A DNA stretch of 64,000 bases, taken from NCBI RefSeq assembly GCF_030819275.1, contig NZ_JAUTBL010000001.1:1552501-1616500 (forward strand), written 5' to 3'. This document shows positions 48,461 to 57,305 of the stretch, in pieces. The notes under the pieces are model-generated. The model did no database searches. It had not been told where the DNA came from and was given only the letters and a program-made list of their open reading frames with translations. The DNA comes from Agrobacterium larrymoorei (lineage in GTDB: Bacteria > Pseudomonadota > Alphaproteobacteria > Rhizobiales > Rhizobiaceae). The position numbers and the translations under genes were made by a program. Position 1 is the first letter of the stretch; every line of letters begins with the position of its first letter.

Positions 48461-49468
48461 ATGACACGAACAATAAGATGGGGCGTACTCGGCTGCGCAG
48501 GTATCGCTGCCAAGGCTGTCATCCCTGCCATTCAATCCAGTCGTCTGGGCCGGGTCGCTGGCATTGCTTCGCGCGACGCCGAAAAGGCCAGCGCGATGGC
48601 GGCTCGCTTCGGTATTGGCAAATCGTATGGCAGCTACGAAGACCTGCTCGCCGATCCCGAGATTGATGCGATCTACAACCCGCTGCCCAATCATCTCCAC
48701 GTCCCGATGACGATCAAGGCTTTGGAGCATGGCAAGCCAGTGCTGTGCGAGAAGCCGATCGCGCTCAACGCAGCGCAAGCGATGGAATTGGCGGACGCAC
48801 AAAAGAAAGCCAATCTGCCGGTCGCAGAAGCCTTCATGGTTCGTCATCATCCCCAATGGAAGAAGGCGAAGGCAATGGTCGCGGAGGGGCGCCTTGGCGA
48901 TGTCCGGGCAATCCAGACGATCTTTTCCTATTATCTCGATGACCCCAAGAATGTCCGCAACCAGGCCGATATTGGCGGCGGTGGCCTGTTCGACGTCGGC
49001 TGCTACGCCGTAAACACGGCGCGCTTCCTCTTCGACGCCGAGCCGCTCCGGGCCATTGCGCTGATGGACAACGACCCAGTTTTTGGCACGGATCGGTTGA
49101 CGAGCGGGCTGCTGGTGTTTCCGGAGTGGCGACAGCTGGCCTTCACCTGTTCCACGCAATTGTCGCTCACGCAGAAGGTGACGGTCCTGGGTACACGCGG
49201 TCGTCTGGAAATACCAATTCCCTTCAATGCACCGGCGGATCAACAGACCATGCTGATCTTTGACGACGGGCGGGATCTCGCAGGCGGTGGTCGCGAAGAG
49301 ATCGTGATCGGGCCTGTCGATCAGTACCGAGAACAGGTCGATGCTTTTGCCGAAGCGGTGCTCTCCGGCACGCCACTCGAGACCGGGCTCGACGACGCGA
49401 TCGCCAACATGAAGGCGATCGATGCGCTCTTCCGCTCCGCGACCAGCGGCCGTTGGGAAGACGCTTGA
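48461..49468 (+). CDS. Gfo/Idh/MocA-family oxidoreductase
   Basis: 335 residues. NAD(P)-binding N-terminus WGVLGCAGIAAKAVIPAIQS and the family hallmark HGKPVLCEKPIALNA with its catalytic Lys. The segment AEAFMVRHHPQWKKAKAMV and DVGCYAVNTARFLF match the dehydrogenase C-terminal domain. Members oxidise sugars, inositols and sugar-amine conjugates. It lies 18 bp after the transporter gene with AGGAGAAG upstream, so it acts on the imported compound or a product of it. Confidence 0.9.
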   Translation: MTRTIRWGVLGCAGIAAKAVIPAIQSSRLGRVAGIASRDAEKASAMAARFGIGKSYGSYEDLLADPEIDAIYNPLPNHLHVPMTIKALEHGKPVLCEKPIALNAAQAMELADAQKKANLPVAEAFMVRHHPQWKKAKAMVAEGRLGDVRAIQTIFSYYLDDPKNVRNQADIGGGGLFDVGCYAVNTARFLFDAEPLRAIALMDNDPVFGTDRLTSGLLVFPEWRQLAFTCSTQLSLTQKVTVLGTRGRLEIPIPFNAPADQQTMLIFDDGRDLAGGGREEIVIGPVDQYREQVDAFAEAVLSGTPLETGLDDAIANMKAIDALFRSATSGRWEDA

Positions 49469-49512
49469 CGCGGTTCTCCATCCAAAATCACAATCGAATG
49501 AAAGCCTATCCC

Positions 49513-50643
49513 ATGACTGACAACATCATCTCGACAGCCGTCATCATCGGCGCCGGTATCTTTGGTGTTTCCACCGCTGTCCAGCTTGCGCGGCGCGGCA
49601 TCAATGTGACGATCCTCAATGACGGGCCATCTGCCAACGGCGCCTCCGGCCGGTCGCTCTCCTGGCTGAATTCGGCACGCATGCGCTCCGAGCCGTACCA
49701 CCGGTTGCGCATGGCGGGCATCGATCGCTATCGCACGCTTGCTGCAAAGAATCCCGGCGTAGACTGGCTCCGCTTCGACGGTGGACTGACCTGGGATGCC
49801 GATGATGCGCGAAACGAAATCGAGGCCGCCTATCGCCACGAGGTTTCACTTGCCTATGACGCGCAACGGCTTTCGGCGGAGGAGGTCTCTCGGGTCGTGC
49901 CCGGTCTCGACACCAGTGCGATTACCCCGCAAGGCGCGATCTTCAACCCCGGTGAAGGCTGGGTCGATCTTCCGACGCTGATCGGTTTGCTCTTGAAGGA
50001 GTTTTCAGAGCTTGGCGGCGTTTTGGTAACGGATCAGGGTGCTGCCAAGGTGGTAATCGAAGGTGGGCGCGCAGTCGGGGCGCAAACCGCCAAGGGCGAT
50101 CTACACCGCGCGGACGCCGTTGTTCTCGCGACCGGTCCGGCGGTGCCGAAAATGGCCGCTGAGAACGGCCAGACCATCGGTGACGACACACCTATCGCGC
50201 TTCTTGTTCAGACCAAGCCGCTGGCGCATCCTCTGCGGGCGGTCCTCAACACGCCTCGCGTCGCGGTCCGTCCAGCGCCAGGCGGCACCTTTTCGCTCGA
50301 TGCAGACTGGGCGGCCGATGAGGGTGTGACCGTCGACGCAGACGGCGGCTATCAGATCAATGAGGCTGTGGTTGCCGCGTTACTGGCAGAGGCCGCCAAA
50401 GTGATGGAGGGAAATCCGCAGCTCGAAGTCGCCTCCATCGGGGTTGGCGGAAAGCCGATCCCGGGCGATGGCGAACCTGTGATCGGAGCGATGAAAGACG
50501 TTCCCGGCTACTATGTTGCCTTCAGCCACAGCGGTGCGACCCTCGGTCTCATCGTCGGTGAGTTGCTGGCCTATGAGGTCGCAAGCGGTGCCGAACATCC
50601 AATGCTGGCGACCTTCCGGCCTGAGCGGTTCAAGCCCTTCTGA
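49513..50643 (+). CDS. FAD-dependent amine/amino-acid oxidoreductase (DAO family)
   Basis: 376 residues. The N-terminal FAD-binding fold reads STAVIIGAGIFGVSTAVQLA, followed by GASGRSLSWLNS; the DAO C-terminal motif is IGVGGKPIPGDGEPVIGAMK and the SHSGATLGLIVGEL helix. It resembles D-amino-acid dehydrogenases and sarcosine/glycine-oxidase-like enzymes that oxidise C-N bonds. The start is uncertain (ATG 49513 or 49498, neither with a clear ribosome-binding site). Last gene of the operon, followed by a strong terminator. With the Gfo/Idh enzyme it suggests breakdown of an N-substituted amino acid or sugar-amino-acid conjugate. Confidence 0.88.
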   Translation: MTDNIISTAVIIGAGIFGVSTAVQLARRGINVTILNDGPSANGASGRSLSWLNSARMRSEPYHRLRMAGIDRYRTLAAKNPGVDWLRFDGGLTWDADDARNEIEAAYRHEVSLAYDAQRLSAEEVSRVVPGLDTSAITPQGAIFNPGEGWVDLPTLIGLLLKEFSELGGVLVTDQGAAKVVIEGGRAVGAQTAKGDLHRADAVVLATGPAVPKMAAENGQTIGDDTPIALLVQTKPLAHPLRAVLNTPRVAVRPAPGGTFSLDADWAADEGVTVDADGGYQINEAVVAALLAEAAKVMEGNPQLEVASIGVGGKPIPGDGEPVIGAMKDVPGYYVAFSHSGATLGLIVGELLAYEVASGAEHPMLATFRPERFKPF

Positions 50644-50670
50644 GCTTTGACAACGCTTTTAATGTCATCA

Positions 50671-50699
50671 GCCTGCTGCGGTGGCAGCGGGCTTTTTTC
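50671..50699 (+). terminator. Rho-independent terminator
   Basis: Nine-base stem GCCTGCTGC / GCAGCGGGC with GGTG loop and six T, 28 bases after the DAO gene stop. It ends the catabolic operon and faces the convergent siderophore operon. Confidence 0.85.
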
Positions 50700-50762
50700 T
50701 TTGTCTTTCCCATCCGGAACACTCGCACGAAGACCGGGCCGTCGTGAAACGCTGGCAGCGTT

Positions 50763-51521
50763 TCACTTGAAATGAAGAACGACCGGCGTGCCGTCGATCG
50801 TCTCGACGCGCATGTCGAAGCCGTATATTTCGCGGAGCGTCGATGGGTTGATGATATCGCTTGGGGCGCCATCGGCGACCACGCAGCCGTTCTTCATGGC
50901 GATGATCCTGTCTGCATGGGCTGCCGCCTGGTTGATGTCGTGCAGAACGATGATGATGCTCTTGTTGTCTTCATCGGCGAGCGCACGCAAATGCAGCATT
51001 AGTTCGCGGGCGAAATACATATCCAGATTGTTCAGCGGCTCATCGAGCAGAATGTAATCCGTCTCCTGCGCGAACGTCATGGCTACGAGCGCGCGTTGCC
51101 GTTGTCCGCCAGACAGCGTGTCGATGAAGCGATCTGCAAGATCGTCGAGCGCAAAACGGGCGAGGGACTTCGCGACAATGACCCGATCTCTGTCTGTCAA
51201 CCGGCCGCGGCTATGGGGGAAACGCCCGAAGCTGACGAACTCCCTTACCCGTAACCTGCTCGTGACGACTGAATCTTGTCGTAGGATGGCGATGATTTTT
51301 GCTAAGTCCCGATCGTTGGTTTCACCCAATCGGTGGCCATCGATAGCGATCTGCCCTGATTGAAGCGGCTGCAGGCGTGCGATCAAAGACAGAAGGGTCG
51401 ATTTTCCCGCGCCATTCGGACCGATCAGCGCGGTCACGCCGTGTTTGGGGATCGTCAACGAGACATTCTTAAGAATCTCCGCTCCCGAATGGTTGACCGA
51501 CACGTTTTCGATAGTGATCAT
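50763..51521 (-). CDS. Iron-siderophore ABC transporter ATP-binding protein
   Basis: 252 residues of the FecE/FepC type: Walker A GPNGAGKST, signature LSGGQRQRALVAMTFAQ, Walker B ILLDEPLNNLD and switch His in IIIVLHDINQAAAHAD. ATG 51521 overlaps the stop of the upstream permease (ATGA at 51518-51521) and has GGAAG upstream, so the start is firm. The family member closest in feel is the YclP/VctC/FatE group that serves catechol- or petrobactin-type uptake. It powers the transporter made with the next two membrane genes. Confidence 0.92.
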   Translation of the reverse strand: MITIENVSVNHSGAEILKNVSLTIPKHGVTALIGPNGAGKSTLLSLIARLQPLQSGQIAIDGHRLGETNDRDLAKIIAILRQDSVVTSRLRVREFVSFGRFPHSRGRLTDRDRVIVAKSLARFALDDLADRFIDTLSGGQRQRALVAMTFAQETDYILLDEPLNNLDMYFARELMLHLRALADEDNKSIIIVLHDINQAAAHADRIIAMKNGCVVADGAPSDIINPSTLREIYGFDMRVETIDGTPVVLHFK

Positions 51522-52460
51522 TTGCGACTTCCGGCGATGAGAAGCAGAAGAAACACGATGCCGCCGACAAATTCGATCACCACGCTCAATGTCGAACTGT
51601 TCCCAAGGCTGTGCTGCAGCACGGTTTGTCCGCCAACAAGAACGATGACAGCGACGAGGGCGGCGGCAGGCAACAGTGTCGCGTGCCGCCTGGTGTTGAC
51701 GATGCGTTCGGCGAGCGCGACCACCAGCAGACCGAAAAACGCCACAGGTCCCACCAGGGCTGTGGACACTGCCACGAGCGCTGCGACCAGAATCAGCAAA
51801 GCTGCTGTTGTTTTCGTCCACGAAATACCGAGACCTGTAGCGCTGTCCGGGCCGAGAGCGACGATGTCGAGCACATGTCTCGATCGCCATGCGATGACAA
51901 GAGCGACGACCGTCAAAATCGTTGCAACAGTCAGGAGATCGGTGCGCACGCCGTTGAAATTCGCAAAGCCGGCGGTCTGAGCAACTGCGAATTCATTCGG
52001 ATCTATCAGCCGGGCAAAGAGCGACTGGACGGCTTCGAAACAGAATGCCAATGACGATCCCGACGAGCAGCATCAAACTCATATCGATCCGTCGCAACAG
52101 CATCGGCAGGAGGATGGCGCTGGCGAAGGCCATCAACAAAATGACCTCTCCGCCGAACTTCAGGTGAGGAGACAGGGACGCGTAGCCGACGCCGCCGAAG
52201 ATGAAGACGAGCAGCATCTGACCAAACCCGTAAAGCGCATCGAGCCCCATGATCGACGGGGTTAGTATCCGATTGTTGGTCACCGTCTGGAAGATCACGG
52301 TGGAAACGGCGATCGCGACGCTCACCTCGATGAGAGCGATGAGCTTGGTGGCGCGCAGCCCGATGACGAAGCCAATGTTTCCTTTGAGGCCAATCGTCAG
52401 ATAGGCCATCATGGTGGCCGTGGCGAGGAAAGCCAGGAACAGCAGCTTTCGATCACGCAT
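51518..52460 (-). pseudogene. FecCD-family siderophore permease, single-base frameshift
   Basis: The 5' part (52460 to about 52040) reads as a normal FecCD permease through MSLMLLVGIVIGILFRS; the rest is one frame over, continuing VQSLFARLIDPNEFAVAQTA to the end at 51518. Removing one C in the AGCCGTC at about 52030-52036 restores a protein of about 313 residues with no other lesion. It overlaps both neighbours in the usual coupled way. As given, transport through this system would fail. It is either a recent mutation or a sequence error. Confidence 0.8.
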
Positions 52461-53403
52461 GTTTCGGCCGATGAATGAGAAGATAGAGAAAGATGAGGGC
52501 GCCGACGCATCCCATCACAGTTCCAACGGGAACTTCATAGGGGAAATTGATGGTTCGCCCGAGAATATCGCAGCCTAAGACGAGGATAGCGCCCAGCATC
52601 GCAACAACGGGCATGGTGCCGCGGAGGTTGTCTCCGGCCAGGCGTGAGACGATATTCGGCACGACGAGGCCGACGAAGGGAATGCCGCCGACGATGACGG
52701 TACAGAGCGCCGAAATCACGGCAACAATGACGAGCCCAAGCTGCAGCATCCGGGCATAATCGATCCCCAGTCCTACACTTGTGTCCCGACCGAGAGCCAT
52801 GATCGTCAACCGATCTGCAACAAGCCAGGCGATGACCAGCATGGCGCCACTGATCCAGAGGAGCTCGTATCGGCCACGCAGCACGCCGGAAAATTCACCA
52901 TTGGTCCAGATTGCGAGATACTGGAGAAGGTCTGCCTGCCACGCGACGAATGTCACCGCTGCGCCAATCACGCCACCATAAACGATGCCGAATAGCGGCA
53001 CAAGGAAGGGTTGCGTCGGCGGCAGGCGATGGGCCGTCATGAGAAAGACCGCAGTTCCGGCAAGAGCCGTGGCGGTCGCGACAATGCTCTTCAATAGTAG
53101 GCTTGCCGATGGCCATAACAGCGTCACGGCGAGCACGCCAAGCTCGGCACTTTGTGACGTTCCTGTCGTGGAAGGTTCGACATAGTTGTTGCGGGCGAGT
53201 GTCTGCATGACCAAGCCGGCAAGAGCCAGGCTCGCGCCGACAAGAATGGCCGCAAGAGTTCTCGGCAACCTGCTGACCATGAGAAGTTCAACCGTCCCAC
53301 TGTCTGAGACGCCGATAAAAAGGCTGGTTACCGCTAAGGCGAGGAGAACGCCTCCGCAGATAAGCGTCGGCCGCCACAAAGTCCGATGGCCCGTATCGAT
53401 CAT
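52453..53403 (-). CDS. FecCD-family siderophore ABC transporter permease
   Basis: 316 residues with nine to ten helices. Typical segments: PRTLAAILVGASLALAGLVM near the N-terminus, GLGIDYARMLQLGLVIVAVI, and VGGIPFVGLVVPNIVSRLAG followed by GAILVLGCDILGRT, the ATPase-contact loop. Its start overlaps the binding-protein stop by four bases (53400-53403), and its end overlaps the next permease by eight. First membrane subunit of the uptake system. Confidence 0.92.
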   Translation of the reverse strand: MIDTGHRTLWRPTLICGGVLLALAVTSLFIGVSDSGTVELLMVSRLPRTLAAILVGASLALAGLVMQTLARNNYVEPSTTGTSQSAELGVLAVTLLWPSASLLLKSIVATATALAGTAVFLMTAHRLPPTQPFLVPLFGIVYGGVIGAAVTFVAWQADLLQYLAIWTNGEFSGVLRGRYELLWISGAMLVIAWLVADRLTIMALGRDTSVGLGIDYARMLQLGLVIVAVISALCTVIVGGIPFVGLVVPNIVSRLAGDNLRGTMPVVAMLGAILVLGCDILGRTINFPYEVPVGTVMGCVGALIFLYLLIHRPKHA

Positions 53404-54299
53404 TTCGCGGCGTTGAAGGTGTCGGTGATCACCTGAAGAACCTTACCCGTCGACTGAACGCCTCCCGCTGCAATGTAGAATTCGGGAGCGGGGAGATAGA
53501 TCACCTGTCCTTTTTTCCAAGCCGTCGTCTGAGCGACAAGCTCATTGTCGAGGGTTGCCTTGGCTCCCTGTTCGCCCGATCCGATCGCCGAGGCCCGGTC
53601 GAGTACCAAGAGCCAATCCGGGTTGGCCTTGTTGATGAACTCAAACGAGACGGCCTCACCATGATTGGCTGCCTTGATGTCCGGCACGGCTGCGTCGAGA
53701 TTCAATGTCGCGTGCACCCAACCGAACCGCGAGCCCGGCCCATAGGCCGTCACCTTCGGTCCGTTGGTCATGACGATCAGAGCTTTTCCCTTGCCTTTGA
53801 CCGCCTGTTGGGCATCACGGACACGTTCATCGAGATCTGCTGAAACCTTCTGCGCCTCCTCCTGCTTGCCAAACAACTCGCCATAGGTCGCCAGTCGCTC
53901 CTTGGCTTGAGCGACGAGGTCGTCTCCCAGCATCGTCATGTCGATGGTTGGCGCGACTGCTGCTGTCTGATCGACCTTGGTTGACGACCGTCCACCGAGA
54001 ATGATGAGGTCTGGACCAAGAGAACTCAAGGCTTCGAGGTCAGGCTCGAAAATGTTTCCGACGATCTCTGCACCCTGCTTCAAAGGCTCAAGCGTTTCTA
54101 GATAAAGTTTTTCCGGCACACCTGCCGGTTTCATGCCGATACTCGCAAGCGTATCGAGTGCAGCCATGTCGAACACGGCCACCCGCTCAGGCTTCTTAGC
54201 AATAGACACCATGCCTCTTGCGGTTTGGACCTCCGTTGCCTGTGCGTATGAGACGAAGGAGGCGATGGCCAAGAGAGCCGAAAGTAATAGCAATTTCAT
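53400..54299 (-). CDS. Periplasmic iron-siderophore binding protein (FatB/YclQ-like)
   Basis: 299-residue precursor with signal peptide (LLLLSALLAIASFVSYAQA). The mature protein has the TroA-type fold: ERVAVFDMAALDTLASIGMK, GNIFEPDLEALSSLGPDLII, and the C-terminal LLVLDRASAIGSGEQGAKAT region typical of the FatB/YclQ branch. It has no lipobox Cys, so it is soluble in the periplasm. It carries the ferric siderophore from the TonB receptor encoded just upstream to the permeases. Confidence 0.9.
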   Translation of the reverse strand: MKLLLLSALLAIASFVSYAQATEVQTARGMVSIAKKPERVAVFDMAALDTLASIGMKPAGVPEKLYLETLEPLKQGAEIVGNIFEPDLEALSSLGPDLIILGGRSSTKVDQTAAVAPTIDMTMLGDDLVAQAKERLATYGELFGKQEEAQKVSADLDERVRDAQQAVKGKGKALIVMTNGPKVTAYGPGSRFGWVHATLNLDAAVPDIKAANHGEAVSFEFINKANPDWLLVLDRASAIGSGEQGAKATLDNELVAQTTAWKKGQVIYLPAPEFYIAAGGVQSTGKVLQVITDTFNAAK

Positions 54300-54356
54300 G
54301 TGGTTACCTCAAAGGCGAGTCGTATGTAGCCGTGATCGGAGAGCAAAGACGAGCGA

Positions 54357-56624
54357 TCAAAAGTCGAATGACGCCGAAACCATGAAGGTGCGAGCCGCAC
54401 CCGCTGCGAGGAAGCCACGAGCGGACGATGCCCAGTAGTTCTCGTTGAAGACGTTTTCAACGTTGGCCCGCAGTTCAACAGCTTTGCCGTTTTCGCGCTC
54501 GAACGTGTACCGCGCGCCAAGATCAACACGCGTCCACCCATCAACCTTTTGGGTATTGTTCTGATTGTAGTATGTACTACCACTGTAAACGACACGGCCA
54601 TTGAGAGTTACATCTTCAAGCCAGGGGAGATCGTATTCGCCGTATAGGCTGATTGAGGCTTTCGGAACGCCAGGCGCGTCCTTACCATCAAATGTTCCTC
54701 CTGCTGTCTTGGCAAGTTCCGCATTCATAAATGTGACGCCGCCGAGCAGCCGGAGACCATCTGTAGGTTCGCCGTAAGCGGTTAACTCGAGACCACGGTT
54801 TATCTGCAGGCCATTTACGTCAAATGTGTTATCTTTCGTGAAGCCGCTCGCTTGCCTGATTTCGAACAGAGCGGCCGTTAATATCATCGAGCCGGCGTCA
54901 TACTTCAGACCGATCTCTTTCTGTTTATTAACGAATGGCGGGAATACTTGGCCAGCGTTCTTGATCGCGGCGGCGGGGGCGATAGCTCCCTCTGTCAACG
55001 CCTCTACGTAATTTGCATATGCGGAAAGATCTCCGGAGAGTTTGAAATTCGCCGCGACTGCAGGACTAAAGCGCGATTTGTCGTACACATAGTTTCGTGC
55101 TCCGACCGGCGCTAGGGGATTACCAGGGCGTTGGTTAAAGCCCTGTTGCCGGACATTTTGATATCTCCCTCCCAACGTGACCTCAAGTGTTTCGTCAAAG
55201 AACGACAAGGTGTCGGCAATTGAGAAGCTTGTTGCGCTTAGCTGCGAGAATCGATGCACATCTCCGGAACGAGGAAGTCCCGCCGTATTGACTAACGTAC
55301 TAGAAATATATGTGGGGTTGTAAATATTCGTAGGTATATCTGGCGGAAATCCCAGCGCAGCGGGACGTGGATTTATGTGAGCACGATTATTTTCCGTGTA
55401 TGCTGTCTGACCAGAAATACTTAAGGAATGGTCAATCTCGCCGGTTTCGAACTTTGAGCGAATACCCATTTCGCCGACGTAGCTAACTATCTCCTGTGGA
55501 TTGTACCCGAAGTTAAGTTTAGCGTCGCCGTTTGAATTTGTGATTTCATACGAAGAGGTAAGGAAATCCTCTCGATAAAGGCTTGCCCCGGCCGCAGCGT
55601 AGAGTGTCGTACTTTCCAAGATGTCATATTCAATTCTACCCGCAGCCATGTTGTAAGAACTGTCGTGGTACTCGAACGGAGCGCCGGTATTGATCCTGCC
55701 ACTTGGCGCGCTTGGGATTGTAGGTAAAATCGTGTCGACAGCAGCGGTATTAAATAGAGACGTCGGCGAATCCAGCTTCTGGGTCGAGTGACTGAGATCG
55801 AGCGAGGCACGGAAATCTTCTCCGCGATAGTCTATTCCGAGAGATGCCACACCGATCCGCGTATCATTATGATCAAGCGTCGTCTCACCGCCACGGAAAG
55901 AGCCATTGGCACGGATGCCCCACTCATCGCCTTCACCGAAACGGCGGCCGACATCAGCATGGGTCCAGAGTTGTGAATCGCTGCGATATCCCGTCGTCAG
56001 CCGCGTCAAAGGCTCATCTGCCGCGCGCTTTGGAATGAGATTGATGGTCCCGCCGACACGGCCGATGCCGCCATTGACGAAATTGCTCGGTCCTTTCAGC
56101 ACCTGAACCTGTTCAATCCCCTCGAGGAAATGTCGGCGCGGATTGGCGATATAGGGAAGCCCGTCATAGAAAATGTCCAGATTGACGACGGGGAAGCCGC
56201 GGATCAGGAATGAGTCACGCTCACTGAAGGGAGGCGCATCCGCCCGAACGGAAGGATCATTCAGAGTGATATCTGCAACGGTCCGTGCCTGTTGATCGCG
56301 GATCAGCTTGGCTGTGTAGGCCGTAATGCTAAAAGGCGTGTCCTTGATGGGGCGGTTGCCGAGTGCGCCGAGCCGCGCTTCGGTCGATACCTGACCACCG
56401 CTGAAGGCAGCCGCCGGCTGACCGATGGTTGCCGTTGCCGGCTTGTTGTCGCGCGCTCCTCGAATGACGATCGGCTTCAATACCGTTGGCGTCGTTGATG
56501 CATTCGTAGCAGACCGGACGTCTTGTGCCTGGGCCAATGCTGGCTGCAACGCCATAACGGATACGCTGGCGAGTATAGCGAAGCCGTAGCTGTTCACCCC
56601 AAAACTATCTTTAAGAACCGACAT
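54357..56624 (-). CDS. TonB-dependent siderophore receptor
   Basis: 755 residues, full length. Signal peptide ending near ALAQAQ, TonB box region (KPIVIRG), plug domain (TPFSITAYTAKLIRDQQART, then IEQVQVLKGPSNFVNGGIGR and GGTINLIPKRA) and a 22-strand-type barrel ending in the terminal Phe (MVSASFDF). The group resembles FhuE/FcuA-like ferric siderophore receptors. It is the first gene of the uptake operon (58-bp gap to the binding protein). Iron-responsive control is expected, but no convincing box was found in the short upstream gap. Confidence 0.92.
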   Translation of the reverse strand: MSVLKDSFGVNSYGFAILASVSVMALQPALAQAQDVRSATNASTTPTVLKPIVIRGARDNKPATATIGQPAAAFSGGQVSTEARLGALGNRPIKDTPFSITAYTAKLIRDQQARTVADITLNDPSVRADAPPFSERDSFLIRGFPVVNLDIFYDGLPYIANPRRHFLEGIEQVQVLKGPSNFVNGGIGRVGGTINLIPKRAADEPLTRLTTGYRSDSQLWTHADVGRRFGEGDEWGIRANGSFRGGETTLDHNDTRIGVASLGIDYRGEDFRASLDLSHSTQKLDSPTSLFNTAAVDTILPTIPSAPSGRINTGAPFEYHDSSYNMAAGRIEYDILESTTLYAAAGASLYREDFLTSSYEITNSNGDAKLNFGYNPQEIVSYVGEMGIRSKFETGEIDHSLSISGQTAYTENNRAHINPRPAALGFPPDIPTNIYNPTYISSTLVNTAGLPRSGDVHRFSQLSATSFSIADTLSFFDETLEVTLGGRYQNVRQQGFNQRPGNPLAPVGARNYVYDKSRFSPAVAANFKLSGDLSAYANYVEALTEGAIAPAAAIKNAGQVFPPFVNKQKEIGLKYDAGSMILTAALFEIRQASGFTKDNTFDVNGLQINRGLELTAYGEPTDGLRLLGGVTFMNAELAKTAGGTFDGKDAPGVPKASISLYGEYDLPWLEDVTLNGRVVYSGSTYYNQNNTQKVDGWTRVDLGARYTFERENGKAVELRANVENVFNENYWASSARGFLAAGAARTFMVSASFDF

Positions 56625-56681
56625 GTTTCCCCTAGTCCCCTCATCAAAATCTTTATCTACCTGTCGCTGACGGCGCCGACG

Positions 56682-56969
56682 TCAGGCGAGCGGTCGCCAT
56701 TCAAAATCGAGCGTCTCCTTGAACGCGAAGCGTTCGATGTGACGCTGAACAACATCTTGGAGAACCGAAAGATCTTCGCTTTTGTGCGCGACGACCTCGA
56801 TAACAAGCGAGGTATCGTTTGCGCTCAGTCGCGTATCACCGAGCGGCAAAGCGATTTTCGATGAAAGGGGCGTGAATTCGGTCTCGAATTTGTGTGCCCA
56901 ATGCTTCGACAATTGCTGCAGATAACGGCTTGCGTGCTCGGTCGTGACTTCAACTCTACTGCTCGACAA
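56682..56969 (-). CDS. DUF2218 domain protein
   Basis: 95 residues with the DUF2218 pattern: VEVTTEHASRYLQQLSKHWA, HKFETEF and LGDTRLSANDTSLVIEVVAH, ending RFAFKETLDFEWRPL. DUF2218 proteins often sit next to iron-siderophore genes, as here upstream of the TonB receptor, with which it may share a transcript (57-bp gap). The TTG start at 56969 has AGGAG 8 bases upstream. Function unknown. Confidence 0.85.
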   Translation of the reverse strand: MSSSRVEVTTEHASRYLQQLSKHWAHKFETEFTPLSSKIALPLGDTRLSANDTSLVIEVVAHKSEDLSVLQDVVQRHIERFAFKETLDFEWRPLA

Positions 56970-57305
56970 GATGCGTACTCCTTAAGAGCGCCGTGCCGCA
57001 CTGTCCCGAAGAGCAACAACGAACGCACTTCCGCAATCTCAAAGATGAGTAATAGAGTCAACTCTTAATGTGTACTACAGGTCGAATATCCCCACGGGAT
57101 GATGATCGCCGCAATGGATTAAAATCTATGGTGGTAATGGGGATGCAATGCGTATTCACTGACCCACTTCGACATGATTTGTGCTTGATTGCGGCAGGGC
57201 ACATTTGAATACTGCCGTCGATTGAAAAGGTCTCTGGCGATGAAACGCGAGTGGCGAGCTCCGCTCATATAGGACCAGGCCCTATGACATTGCGACGTCC
57301 TGCGT
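56970..57305. other. Intergenic region with an inverted repeat
   Basis: About 336 bases between the siderophore operon and the sulfoquinovosidase gene. AGAGT-CA-ACTCT (57054-57065) is a short palindrome, and its complement provides TTGACT as a possible -35 for the iron operon. No gene is seen. Confidence 0.45.
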
